A stretch of DNA of 49,557 bases from Gemmataceae bacterium (GTDB taxonomy: Bacteria > Planctomycetota > Planctomycetia > Gemmatales > Gemmataceae), in contig SIAQ01000023.1 in NCBI GenBank assembly GCA_009697105.1, positions 1-49,557 of the forward strand. The letters run 5' to 3'. The position numbers and the translations under genes are program-made. Within the stretch, counting starts at the first letter, position 1. Every line of letters starts with the position of its first letter. Below the pieces are notes generated by a model. The model did not search any database. It was not told the DNA's origin and worked only from the letters and a program-made list of their open reading frames with translations. This document shows, one piece after another, positions 32,997-41,179 of the stretch.

Positions 32997-33680
32997 ATGT
33001 CCATCGCCAATCGCCCGTTGATCCCGCTCTGGGCGAAGTTGCCCTACACCGCGTTCATGGCCGTGTTAATTCCGATCTACCTGAAGAATTATGGGCCGAC
33101 CAATTTCTTGTACTTCTGCGATGTCGTCGCGATTATGACCGTCGTCGCGATTTGGTTGGAAAGCCCGCTGCTGCTTTCGGCGGCCCTCATCGGCGCGTTT
33201 TTGCCTCAGATGTTGTGGGTCGTCGATTTCTGCTTTGAAGCGTGTGGCGGTCATTTGACAGGCATGACGAGCTACATGTTCGACCGTCAAAAGCCGTTCC
33301 TCTTACGGTTCCTGTCGTTCTTCCATTTCTGGTTGCCGTTCTATCTTGTCTATGCCGTTTGGTGTGTGGGCTACGATCGACGTGCAGCGGTACTGTGGTC
33401 GGTGATCATGTGGGTGCTGCTGACGGTGTGCTTCGTGTGGATGCCGCCGGCGAGTCCGAGTGTGGATCCGATGACCAGAGCTCAATTGCGCGATCCGAAT
33501 ATGCCGGTGAATATCAATTATGTCTTCAATCCCGGCAGCGACGAGAAGCCGCAAGAGTGGATGGACCCCAAGGTGTACTTCGCGGTTTACATGGGAATAC
33601 TGATGATTGGCGTGTACCTGCCGACGCACCTCGTTTGTCTGAAATGGATGCCGAAGGCGCGTTTGCCGCTTGCGGCTTAG
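32997..33680 (+). CDS. Polytopic membrane protein of unknown function
   Basis: 227 residues with about six hydrophobic helices: LPYTAFMAVLIPIYL, FLYFCDVVAIMTVVAIWL, LLLSAALIGAFLPQMLWVV, FLSFFHFWLPFYLVYAVWC, VLWSVIMWVLLTVCFVWM and VYFAVYMGILMIGVYLP. A loop of about 50 residues before the last helix carries DPNMPVNINYVFNPG. I recall similar proteins in planctomycetes and related phyla without a function. The C-terminal RLPLAA and stop are encoded by repeat R1. Confidence 0.78.
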   Translation: MSIANRPLIPLWAKLPYTAFMAVLIPIYLKNYGPTNFLYFCDVVAIMTVVAIWLESPLLLSAALIGAFLPQMLWVVDFCFEACGGHLTGMTSYMFDRQKPFLLRFLSFFHFWLPFYLVYAVWCVGYDRRAAVLWSVIMWVLLTVCFVWMPPASPSVDPMTRAQLRDPNMPVNINYVFNPGSDEKPQEWMDPKVYFAVYMGILMIGVYLPTHLVCLKWMPKARLPLAA

Positions 33681-33717
33681 CGCTCGCCTGATGTCTTGCG
33701 AGCGCTAAACGCCAAGC
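33668..33717. repeat. Hairpin repeat R1 containing a stop codon, between convergent genes
   Basis: GCTTGCGGCTTAGCGCTCGC pairs with GCGAGCGCTAAACGCCAAGC with few mismatches. Its TAG (33678-33680) ends the upstream membrane-protein gene. Confidence 0.9.
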
Positions 33718-33723
33718 AGGCCA

Positions 33724-34734
33724 TCACACCGGCTTGCCCTCAATCACGCTCACTTCGGTCGGCGTCGGCACGATGCGCGTTAGATCGAAGCCCGCCTTGG
33801 CGTAAATCACGCGGTATTCGGCTTCGGTGCGTTCCTTGCCGCCGGGCAGGACGAGCATGTTGAGGTCGAGCCATTTCGCCGGCTGCGGTTCGTTGCGCGG
33901 CTTGATGACCATTTCGATGACAAGCAGCTTGCCTGATTTCGGAATCACTTTGCGAATGTGCGTGAGAATCGTATGGCACTGCTCGTCGGTCCAGTCGTGG
34001 ATGATGTGCCTCATCTGATAGGCATCACCACCTGCCGGGGCCGACTCGAAAAAGCTGCCCGCGATCGTTTCGCAGCGCGAGGCGAGGCCGGCGTCGGCGA
34101 GGTTCTTTTTCGCCCGATCGATGACATTGGGCAGATCGTAGAGGATGCCCTTCATCGCCGGATTCTTCTTGAGAACCGCCGAGATGACCGTCCCGTTGCC
34201 CCCGCCGACATCGACGAGCATGTTGATGCCGGCGTAGTCGTAGGCCTCGATCATCGCCTGCGTTTCGGGACCGTGAAACCCAGTCATGGCGGCGTCGAAG
34301 ATATTCGCTTCCTCGGGATGTTCACTCAGCCAGTCGAATATCGGTTTGCCATAAACGTGATCGAAACCCGGCTTGCCGGTCTGCACGCAGTAAAGAAGTT
34401 CGCCCCAAGAGCGATAGTGTTCGTCGCCCATCATCAGCGCGACGGCGCGCTGCGAGCCGTGCACGTCGAGCAAACACTCAGCCATCGGCGTCAGACCGAA
34501 TCGGCCAGCGGCGTCCTCCTCGAAGATACCGACGCTCGACAGCGCCCGTAGCAAGCGGTACAGCGCCTGCGGTTGCGTGTTTGTGAGCATTGCCAAAGTG
34601 TCGGCGGTTTGCGGTGCATCTTTGACGTGATCAGCGAGCCTGAGTTTGGCGGCGACATGAATCGACGTTGCCGACCAGTAGCTCGTTATCATCTGCAATA
34701 TTTGCTGCCGCGGCGTGGGTTTTTTGTCCGACAT
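33724..34734 (-). CDS. SAM-dependent O-methyltransferase (plant-type dimerisation domain)
   Basis: 336 residues. The N-terminal winged-helix dimerisation domain reads ATSIHVAAKLRLADHVKDAP, LYRLLRALSSVGIFEED and GRFGLTPMAECLL. The methyltransferase domain has motif I LVDVGGGNGTVISAVL, then ILYDLPNVIDRA, SFFESAPAGGDAYQMRHIIHDWTDEQ with the catalytic-type His region, and KLLVIEMVI. It resembles hydroxyneurosporene/caffeate-type methyltransferases. The substrate is probably a small hydroxylated molecule. No biosynthetic cluster surrounds it. Confidence 0.92.
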   Translation of the reverse strand: MSDKKPTPRQQILQMITSYWSATSIHVAAKLRLADHVKDAPQTADTLAMLTNTQPQALYRLLRALSSVGIFEEDAAGRFGLTPMAECLLDVHGSQRAVALMMGDEHYRSWGELLYCVQTGKPGFDHVYGKPIFDWLSEHPEEANIFDAAMTGFHGPETQAMIEAYDYAGINMLVDVGGGNGTVISAVLKKNPAMKGILYDLPNVIDRAKKNLADAGLASRCETIAGSFFESAPAGGDAYQMRHIIHDWTDEQCHTILTHIRKVIPKSGKLLVIEMVIKPRNEPQPAKWLDLNMLVLPGGKERTEAEYRVIYAKAGFDLTRIVPTPTEVSVIEGKPV

Positions 34735-34770
34735 GGATGTCCTTCCTTTTCGGATTGTGATCGACGAAAT

Positions 34771-34839
34771 CGATTAGCCTCGACGCGCAGCGGAGCGCGG
34801 TTTTGACGCCCTCGCTCCGCTGCGCGTCGAGGTTAATCG
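34771..34839. repeat. Hairpin repeat R2
   Basis: CGATTAGCCTCGACGCGCAG with its continuation CGGAGCG pairs almost completely with CGCTCCG and CTGCGCGTCGAGGTTAATCG; loop about 15 bases. It lies 19 bp after the stop of the EF-hand gene. Confidence 0.92.
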
Positions 34840-34858
34840 AGTCATTTGCCAACCGTTC

Positions 34859-35176
34859 CTATTGCGGTTTTTTTTCTTTCTTTTTGGCATCGATGAACGT
34901 GCGGAATTGTTCGAGCGAAACGCCTTTCATTTCCGGGTCGATTTTGTCAAAGGTCATGCCGAGCATTTCGCGGACTTTGTCCTTGTTCTTCAGGTTGCTC
35001 GCGAGTTTCAGGAATTCGTCTTTCGTCAGTTTGCCATCTTTGTTGGCGTCGAGCTTTTTGAAGAGCGTTTCTATTTCGATCTTGCCCTTTTTAGGCTCAT
35101 CCTGCGCGGTAACGCTGGAGTTGATGAGGAATAAGGTCGCCGCCAAGAAAAGGGTAAGTCCAAGTAACCGTGTCAT
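34859..35176 (-). CDS. Secreted EF-hand protein
   Basis: 105 residues with a signal peptide ending near SVTAQ. One clear EF-hand calcium loop, DANKDGKLTKDEF (about 45-57), lies between helices (EIETLFKKL and FLKLASNLK). A second half-loop is degenerate (DKIDPEMKGVSLEQFRTF). The tail is lysine-rich. It probably binds Ca2+ outside the cytoplasm; such single-EF proteins are frequent in planctomycetes. Confidence 0.85.
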   Translation of the reverse strand: MTRLLGLTLFLAATLFLINSSVTAQDEPKKGKIEIETLFKKLDANKDGKLTKDEFLKLASNLKNKDKVREMLGMTFDKIDPEMKGVSLEQFRTFIDAKKKEKKPQ

Positions 35177-35284
35177 GTCTTTTCCTCAAGGTCAGCGGGA
35201 TTCGCTCCCCGCGCGGATTCGTTTTTGCTACACTTCTAACAATATCGCACGACCATTCCTCTGTCAAAAAAAGGACCTGCCAAC

Positions 35285-36535
35285 ATGCGTCTATTTCTGC
35301 TTGTATTCGCTGTTCTATCGCTCCTGACGGCATTGATTACCCGCCCCGTGGCCCTACAAGCGGGCGATGCCGACAAACCGTTCGTCACCTTCAAGATCCA
35401 AGAATCGCCGGAAAAACTGCAGGTCGGCTACGCTGTCGTTGCCGCGGATGTCAATGGTGATGGCAAGCCCGACATCGTCGTAGTGGATACAACGCGGGTT
35501 ATTTGGCTCGAAAATCCGACATGGAAAGTTCACACGATCATCACGGGAATGACCAAACCCGACAACGTCTGCATCGACGCCCTCGACATCAATGGCGACG
35601 GCAAAATCGATTTCGCCCTTGGCGCCGACTGGAAACCGTTCAACACCAAGTCCGGCGGCACGCTGCAATGGCTCAAACACCCGGCGAAAGCAGGCGACAA
35701 ATGGACCGTTCATCCCATCGACATGGAGCCGGTCATCCACCGCATCCGCTTCGCCGACATCGACGGCAACGGCAAGCCGGCCCTCATCTCCGTGCCGCTC
35801 ATGGGCCGAGGCAGCAGCAAGGAAAAGAATTGGCTCGACGGCGAACCGCTGCGTGTCACCGCCTACCGTATCCCGAAAGACGCCGTCAACGATCGCTGGA
35901 TGCCCGAAGTGCTCGACGCCAGCCTGCATGCATCCCATAACTTCCACCCGAGAGCGGCCACCAATCGCAAGGGCGACGACATCCTCACCGCCAGCTACGA
36001 AGGCGTCAACCTCCTCAGCATGGCCAATGGCAAATGGAAACGCACGCACCTCGGCACGGGCAACCAGGCCAACCTCAAAAGCAATCGCGGCGCCAGCGAG
36101 ATCAAGGCAGGCAAGCTCAAGAACGGCAAACACTTCATCGCCACCATCGAGCCCTGGCATGGCAACCAAGTCGTCGTTTACACCGAACCGACTGCGGCGG
36201 GCAAAATGTGGGATCGCCACGTCATCGACGAGCAGCTGCGCTGGGGCCATGCCGTCAGCTGTGCCGACCTCGATGGCGATGGTTCCGACGAGATCGTCAT
36301 CGGCGTGCGCGACGAGCCGGCCAAAACCGACAAGTTCACCCAGAGCCGAGGCGTGCGCGTTTACAAAGTCGCTGATGACGTTGGTGCGAAATGGCACCGT
36401 CAAATCCTCGACAACGGCGGCGTCGCTGTCGAAGATCTCATCACCGTCGATCTGAACGGCGACGGCAAACCCGACATCGTCGCCGTCGGTCGGCAAACGC
36501 AGAACATTCGCATCTACTGGAACGAACGCAAATGA
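35285..36535 (+). CDS. Secreted FG-GAP/VCBS-repeat beta-propeller protein
   Basis: 416 residues with a signal peptide (ALITRPVALQAG). Repeated calcium-binding loops of the D-x-(N/D)-G-(D/N)-G type occur along the chain: AADVNGDGKPDIVVVD, ALDINGDGKIDFALG, FADIDGNGKPALISV, CADLDGDGSDEIVIG and TVDLNGDGKPDIVAVG. These mark blades of an integrin-alpha-like propeller. The likely role is binding or adhesion, or part of a larger degradative complex. It is divergent from the EF-hand gene, with about 108 bp between the two starts. Confidence 0.9.
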   Translation: MRLFLLVFAVLSLLTALITRPVALQAGDADKPFVTFKIQESPEKLQVGYAVVAADVNGDGKPDIVVVDTTRVIWLENPTWKVHTIITGMTKPDNVCIDALDINGDGKIDFALGADWKPFNTKSGGTLQWLKHPAKAGDKWTVHPIDMEPVIHRIRFADIDGNGKPALISVPLMGRGSSKEKNWLDGEPLRVTAYRIPKDAVNDRWMPEVLDASLHASHNFHPRAATNRKGDDILTASYEGVNLLSMANGKWKRTHLGTGNQANLKSNRGASEIKAGKLKNGKHFIATIEPWHGNQVVVYTEPTAAGKMWDRHVIDEQLRWGHAVSCADLDGDGSDEIVIGVRDEPAKTDKFTQSRGVRVYKVADDVGAKWHRQILDNGGVAVEDLITVDLNGDGKPDIVAVGRQTQNIRIYWNERK

Positions 36536-36536
36536 T

Positions 36537-36604
36537 GTTTAGCCGCGACGCGCAGCGGAGCGCTGTCTCGACGCCCGCGCTCCGCTGGCGCGTCGCGGCT
36601 AAAC
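36537..36604. repeat. Hairpin repeat R2, between convergent genes
   Basis: GTTTAGCCGCGACGCGCAGC plus GGAGCG pairs with CGCTCC and the closing GGCGCGTCGCGGCTAAAC, with one extra base in the right arm. It starts 1 bp after the stop of the FG-GAP gene and ends 3 bp before that of the next gene. Confidence 0.92.
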
Positions 36605-36607
36605 AAG

Positions 36608-37384
36608 TTACTTGGTTACTTCAATATCGAACGTGGTTTTCTTGTTTTTCTGAATCGTGACCGCCTTGCCCTTGCTGAGATTCACGACATACCCCACGCC
36701 AGCATGATGCCCCATAATGAACACCTCCGCGCCGGCGGGCACGAACGGGATCGAGTACGTGCCATCCGCCTTCGTGATCGCGTAGTACGGGTGGTCGAAG
36801 ACGTAAAGCTTGGCTCCCATCCAGGCAGCGATGTAGCTTTCGAGATATATCGGCAGTGGTTGCGGCTGGATCTTGTTCGTCAAGTCCAGGTCTGTCATAG
36901 GCGAAAAGGACAAATGGAGGTCGTTGTTGAAATTCGGATGAGTTTGGAACATAACACCGTGGCCCCCGGTATCGCTGTTCTTGAGGATTAATTTTTGGCC
37001 GGTTGCCACTTTTGCCTTGCCATCGAAATAATGCGGATTGAACGCCGATACGCGAGGAAAAAAATCATTATCCCTGATTCCGATGACGATCTGTTCGGCA
37101 CGCTGCTTGAAGTTCGGATGAGTCACCAAGTATGTCTTCGCGGGCGGCTTGATCCAAACGACGACGTTGGCGATAGCTCGTGTATCTTTGTCAATTACCC
37201 AAACATTTCCGATCGGTTTCCCGACGTTTGGCAAAACGGGCACGGGGCCAACTCCCGCAAGCGTCACCTTGCCCGACAAGCTGCCGTAGCCGTCGGTTTT
37301 GAGCAGGTCTTTCTTTTGCGCCCGGCCCGCGACCGGGCAGGCGGCGATGAAGAGGATCGCGAACAATTGAACGAACATTCGCAT
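36608..37384 (-). CDS. Secreted cupredoxin-like protein with carboxypeptidase-regulatory-like end
   Basis: 258 residues from ATG 37384, eight bases after GGAG; 37390 is also possible. The signal peptide ends near VAGRAQ. The text around VVVWIKPP, NPHYFDGKAKVATGQKLILKNSDTGGHGVMF and LHLSFSP looks like a plastocyanin/cupredoxin-type or DUF-class fold with histidines that might bind copper. The C-terminal ADGTYSIPFVPAGAEVFIMGHHAG looks like a carboxypeptidase-regulatory (prealbumin-like) turn. Known relatives are planctomycete secreted proteins without a proven function. Confidence 0.72.
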   Translation of the reverse strand: MRMFVQLFAILFIAACPVAGRAQKKDLLKTDGYGSLSGKVTLAGVGPVPVLPNVGKPIGNVWVIDKDTRAIANVVVWIKPPAKTYLVTHPNFKQRAEQIVIGIRDNDFFPRVSAFNPHYFDGKAKVATGQKLILKNSDTGGHGVMFQTHPNFNNDLHLSFSPMTDLDLTNKIQPQPLPIYLESYIAAWMGAKLYVFDHPYYAITKADGTYSIPFVPAGAEVFIMGHHAGVGYVVNLSKGKAVTIQKNKKTTFDIEVTK

Positions 37385-37426
37385 GAGCATATCTCCATGA
37401 AGGAATATCGTGGAACCTGCACGCAC

Positions 37427-37648
37427 CTACCCAATCCGCTGATAAAGCGCCGGCCGATACCGCGGTTCGGGAATCAGCTTGCCCTCTTTTTTCGCAGCCT
37501 TCAGCCAAGCCTTTTTCGCTATTGTCACTTCGTGAACCGCTTCCTCCGCGCTGCTGCCGAACGCTGAACAGAATCCCAAATCCGGAATGTCGGCAACGTA
37601 GCAATCATCCTCTTCACTGAAGAAGACATTGATGTGGTAGTCTTTCAT
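37427..37648 (-). CDS. hicB: HicB-family antitoxin
   Basis: 73 residues. It has the partial RNase-H-like HicB pattern: INVFFSEEDDCYVADIPDLGFCSAFGSSAEEAVHEV, given for positions about 6-41, followed by an AKKAWLKAAKKEGKLIPEP helix-and-tail. It overlaps the upstream hicA by four bases (ATGA), so translation is coupled. It neutralises the partner toxin and is expected to repress the operon, though no separate DNA-binding domain is evident in this short form. Confidence 0.85.
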   Translation of the reverse strand: MKDYHINVFFSEEDDCYVADIPDLGFCSAFGSSAEEAVHEVTIAKKAWLKAAKKEGKLIPEPRYRPALYQRIG

Positions 37649-37899
37649 TCGTCGTCCTCCATGGCTAGATCATACTCTTCCAACAGCACCAAGAACTGCC
37701 GGATTTGGTAGGGTTTCGCCTTCCCTTGCTTCTCCTGCAGGTTCAGGAGTTTCGGAATGCTCAGGTGGGCGAAAATGTGATGACTCCCGTTTACACGCGA
37801 TAAGCGAAAGCCAAAAGCCTCAACGACTGCGACCAAATCGTCAAAACGAATGTTGCTTGAGCCTGAGAGGATTTTCTTGAACAATTTCTTCTTGTTCAT
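37645..37899 (-). CDS. hicA: HicA-family mRNA interferase toxin
   Basis: 84 residues. The dsRBD-like HicA fold shows KLFKKILSGSSNIRFDDLVAVVEAFGFRLSRVNGSHHIFAH, positions about 5-45, with the catalytic-type His in NGSHHIF and the strand KPYQIRQFLVLLEEYD. HicA proteins cleave mRNA and tmRNA. It is slightly longer than the canonical 60-residue form. The gene order is toxin first, then antitoxin, as usual for HicAB. A perfect 30-bp inverted repeat lies 23 bp upstream of its start. Confidence 0.85.
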   Translation of the reverse strand: MNKKKLFKKILSGSSNIRFDDLVAVVEAFGFRLSRVNGSHHIFAHLSIPKLLNLQEKQGKAKPYQIRQFLVLLEEYDLAMEDDE

Positions 37900-37922
37900 C
37901 GTTTGCCACGATTTCAGAGGTA

Positions 37923-37998
37923 GGGTGTGTCAAGCGCCAGCGCCGACGCACCGTTCGCGCGTGTCCATGGTGCGTCGGCGCTGGCGCTTGACACACCC
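37923..37998. repeat. Inverted repeat R7, perfect 30-bp arms
   Basis: Arms begin GGGTGTGTCAAGCGCCAGCG and pair without mismatch over 30 bp around a 16-base loop. It lies between the hicA start and the leuD stop (24 bp after it), both leftward. Confidence 0.93.
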
Positions 37999-38022
37999 CT
38001 ACGGACCATGGACCTCGGACGA

Positions 38023-38586
38023 TTACGCCTTCAACATCCCGACCTTCTTCGCATAAGAAAAGATGCCGCCCGCATCGATGATCGGGGCGACTTCGCCGAG
38101 CGGTTTGAGTTGCCAGGTTTCGCCGGTGGTGAGGTTTTGCAGCTTGCCTGAGGCGGTGTCGATTGTTAGTTCATCGCCGGTGCAGATTTGCTCGCACAGG
38201 CGGTCGCCGGTTTCAAAGGGGACGATGTAGCCGCCGTTGACGGAATTGCGGAAGAAGATGCGTGCGTAAAACTCGGCGATGACGCATTTGATGCCAGCCG
38301 CATCGAGGGCGATCGGGGCATGCTCGCGCGATGAGCCGCAGCCGAAGTTCTTGCCGCCGATGATGATCGTGTAATCCGATACGAACTCGTCTTTCGTATG
38401 GAAAGGCACATGGCCCTTGGGTAGGCCCGACTGCGCCGGCGGCACACTCGACAGTGCGTATTTTCCGAACATCTTGTATTCCTCGGCCACGGACGGGTTA
38501 AACGTCAGGTATTGCGCGGGGATGATCTGATCGGTATCGACGTTGTCACCGAGGACATAGGCTTTGCCGCTGATGGTGGTTTGCAT
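38023..38586 (-). CDS. leuD: 3-isopropylmalate dehydratase small subunit
   Basis: 187 residues from ATG 38586; the frame is open a little further upstream, but the family starts here. With LeuC it isomerises 2- to 3-isopropylmalate in leucine synthesis. The small-subunit swivel-domain motifs are GDNVDTDQIIPAQYL, GGKNFGCGSSREHAPIAL and IAEFYARIFFRNSVNGG. The C-terminus (IIDAGGIFSYAKKVGML) is intact. No leuC, leuB or leuA is in the window, so the partner is encoded elsewhere. Confidence 0.95.
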   Translation of the reverse strand: MQTTISGKAYVLGDNVDTDQIIPAQYLTFNPSVAEEYKMFGKYALSSVPPAQSGLPKGHVPFHTKDEFVSDYTIIIGGKNFGCGSSREHAPIALDAAGIKCVIAEFYARIFFRNSVNGGYIVPFETGDRLCEQICTGDELTIDTASGKLQNLTTGETWQLKPLGEVAPIIDAGGIFSYAKKVGMLKA

Positions 38587-38608
38587 GGTACTCCGTTTGG
38601 ACTTACGC

Positions 38609-38660
38609 CGCTTGCGGTTTAGCGCTCGCGTAGGGTGCACCGAACGCTAAGCCGCAAGCG
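38609..38660. repeat. Hairpin repeat R1
   Basis: CGCTTGCGGTTTAGCG pairs with CGCTAAGCCGCAAGCG with one G-T mismatch; the flanking CTCGCG/CGAA part is less well kept. It lies between the leuD start and the stop of the VWA-type gene. Confidence 0.88.
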
Positions 38661-38711
38661 AAAAACATGGAATTGGCTCAGTAGTGATATTGTAGAGTTT
38701 TGCTGCCATTA

Positions 38712-41060
38712 TCACACCATCCCCCATCGCTTTCGCAGTAACCACTCGCCCGTCAAAAGTGCAGCAAACAGCGCCAACACGCCGAAGCTGAACGACCTCC
38801 ATGCGCCGGCGATTTGATCGCGCGTGCTCGACGAATTTGGCAAGCGGCGCCAGTCGGGCCAGTGGACGGTGCGAAGGCGTGCCTCGGCGGTCGTTTGTTG
38901 GGCGATGCGGTCGAGATAGGCGACCAAGCCGGCCTCGCTTGCCGGGACGAATTGGCCATCCGATGCCGACGCCAAATTCGCCAGTGTTTCATGATCGGGC
39001 AGGGGATTGAGCGACTCCAGATTCTCGGCAACGACGAGGAACCGCGCGCTGTTGTTCGCTGACGCATCCTTGCCATCGGTGTCTTTGCCTGTACCATCGA
39101 TTTTCAAGCGATGCTCGCCTGGCTCGGTGAATTGCTCGCACTTGCCGCGCTGATGATCGTCCTCTCGCGAGAACGTGACGGGCAATACTTTTCCCGACGG
39201 GCTGACGATCGTTGCTGTGAAGCTCGCCTGCTGAATCGTGTTCCCGGTTTTTCCGCGCAGGCCGAAGGTGAAGCCGAGCGGATCGTCGGCGTCGAGGAGC
39301 TGCCGGCGTCTGTCGAGGCGGATCCAGAGTTGATTCGGATCGTCCTCCTGCTGGGTGAGCCAATAGGCGAGTTGCTTCCAGAAGCGCTGATACCCGCGTG
39401 CCGCCTCCGCCGAACCCAGCCAGGCGTTCGCCGTCGAATCGACCGTCAACACTGCGACTCGGCTCGCACCGGGTCGGCCGGCGATCAGGATCGGCTCGTC
39501 GTTGTCGCCCTTGAGCAATGGCGTGCTGTCCGGCGTCGGGGCACCCACCGGCGTGTAGCCTTCGAGCCGCTCGAAATGCGTCCGCCAAATGGCGTCGTTC
39601 TCTTTCGCATCGGGCACGAGACGCAGGAACGGATACGGACTGAGGTCCTTGGGCACGACCGTCGCTCGCACTGCCTTTTCGACAAACATCGGCGATTTCG
39701 TTTCCAGCGCGATCGGCAACAACTTCGCGATCGGGGCAATGCCATCCCAGCCGCCCTTCGCAAATGTCTCCACGCCGCCGAGCATCAGCAGGCCCGTTTT
39801 TTTCTCGACGATCATCGTGCTGATAGCCTCGAAGATTCCCGGCTCACCGAGCGCGACGCGATCCGCAGAAACGTCGCCGATGACGATCAGGTTGTAATGT
39901 CGACGGTTGAATTCGTAATACACGCGCGGATCGAGCTTTTTATCTGACTTGGTCGGCGGCGTGAAATGGAACACCTCGAAGCGTTTCTCGCCGGCGAGCG
40001 TCCGAATGGCGAGCGTCGGCTCATAGACACGCACGCGGTCGATCCAAAGAATGTTGATCTTTTCTTGGATCACCTGCACGTAGGTCGAGGCACTGTTGTT
40101 GTCGATGTTCGCTTCGCCGAGTTGCGGATCGATTATCACAGTCAACTTGTACTCGCCGGGGCTTTCGGGAACGACGCCCGCAAGCTCGATGTCGAGATCG
40201 CGTTCACGGGTGATGTCGAAATTCGGAACCTCGGCGAGCGGGAACACCTTCTTCGTTTCCAAATCTTCAAGCATGGCCGACACGCGTACCTGGGTCTTGC
40301 TGAAGCCCGGTGCATGAGCGATCGCCTTGACGACGAGCCTGCCCTTCGCGGGAACGACGCTCGGCTCCGTACGGACGCCTGTGATTGCGATGTCCTTGCG
40401 TTGCTTCGCTGCTGTGGGATCGCCCACGCCGAGCGCGAAGATCGGCGCGATGCCGCGCCATTGGCGAGCTTTTTCCAAAGCGGCGAATTTCGTGCCGTTG
40501 TCGGCGCCGTCGCTGACGAGTACGATGCCGCGCAGCCGTTTTTCATGACCATGCTTCTGCCACAACTCGTGCAGCCAACGTCCGATGTCGGTGCGTTTGC
40601 CGATCGGCTCGGCGGCAACGTCATCAGGCTTGAGCGCCTGAGCCGCGAGATACTTGACAACTTCGATTTGATGAACGTCCTTCAGCGAAAGGATGCGTCG
40701 CTGGACCTCGGGGGTTGCCCAAATTTGCTGGGCGTGCTGCCAGCGGGTCGGTTTGCCGTCGATGTCGGCGATCGCCATGCTCGTGGATGCGTCCCAGAGC
40801 ACGAGGAGTTTGCTTGCCTCCAGGCCGTCCAACTGGGTCATCGCAAACGAGGGCCGAAACATCATGGCGAAGACCAAGCCAAGCGCGAGCAGCCGAAGGC
40901 CCAACACGACGCCGACGCGCCGCCAGTTGACGGGTTTGGCACCGAGGTAGGTCCAGATGGTGAGCGCGATTAATGCCGCCGCCAGCGCGAGGGCAACGGA
41001 CGAGCCGAGCGCAGGAAACGCCGGTTCGAGCGACAGCGAGAGATCGCCAAAAAAAGCCAT
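38712..41060 (-). CDS. VWA-type membrane protein with glutamine-amidotransferase-like region
   Basis: 782 residues. Three N-terminal membrane helices (LGSSVALALAAALIALTIW and LRLLALGLVFAMMF among them) are followed by a von Willebrand A-type region with the metal-site motif DASTSM. CARDB/Ig-like strands (AKGRLVVKAIAHAPGFSKT, NIDNNSAS) come next, then a class-I glutamine-amidotransferase-like fold (NILWIDRVRVYEP, LIVIGDVSADR, GLLMLGGVETFAKGGWDG) without an obvious catalytic Cys. One helix (SFGVLALFAALLTGEWLL) closes the protein. This layout is typical of planctomycete and Bacteroidetes proteins found beside MoxR/DUF58 genes, but none of those is adjacent. The role is unknown. Confidence 0.85.
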   Translation of the reverse strand: MAFFGDLSLSLEPAFPALGSSVALALAAALIALTIWTYLGAKPVNWRRVGVVLGLRLLALGLVFAMMFRPSFAMTQLDGLEASKLLVLWDASTSMAIADIDGKPTRWQHAQQIWATPEVQRRILSLKDVHQIEVVKYLAAQALKPDDVAAEPIGKRTDIGRWLHELWQKHGHEKRLRGIVLVSDGADNGTKFAALEKARQWRGIAPIFALGVGDPTAAKQRKDIAITGVRTEPSVVPAKGRLVVKAIAHAPGFSKTQVRVSAMLEDLETKKVFPLAEVPNFDITRERDLDIELAGVVPESPGEYKLTVIIDPQLGEANIDNNSASTYVQVIQEKINILWIDRVRVYEPTLAIRTLAGEKRFEVFHFTPPTKSDKKLDPRVYYEFNRRHYNLIVIGDVSADRVALGEPGIFEAISTMIVEKKTGLLMLGGVETFAKGGWDGIAPIAKLLPIALETKSPMFVEKAVRATVVPKDLSPYPFLRLVPDAKENDAIWRTHFERLEGYTPVGAPTPDSTPLLKGDNDEPILIAGRPGASRVAVLTVDSTANAWLGSAEAARGYQRFWKQLAYWLTQQEDDPNQLWIRLDRRRQLLDADDPLGFTFGLRGKTGNTIQQASFTATIVSPSGKVLPVTFSREDDHQRGKCEQFTEPGEHRLKIDGTGKDTDGKDASANNSARFLVVAENLESLNPLPDHETLANLASASDGQFVPASEAGLVAYLDRIAQQTTAEARLRTVHWPDWRRLPNSSSTRDQIAGAWRSFSFGVLALFAALLTGEWLLRKRWGMV

Positions 41061-41072
41061 GAGCAGGTTACT

Positions 41073-41162
41073 CGTTTAGCCGCTCGCCTTCGGCGAGCGC
41101 GGGTCAGGCGTTTTCCAATCGTGACGCCATGCCCGCGCTCGCCGAAGGCGAGCGGCTAAACG
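41073..41162. repeat. Hairpin repeat R3
   Basis: CGTTTAGCCGCTCGCCTTCG with GCGAGCGCGGG pairs with CCCGCGCTCGC and CGAAGGCGAGCGGCTAAACG. Each arm also contains its own small hairpin (CTCGCCTTCGGCGAG). It lies 17 bp after the stop of the five-repeat gene. Confidence 0.93.
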
Positions 41163-41179
41163 CAAGGGCGGCACCGACC

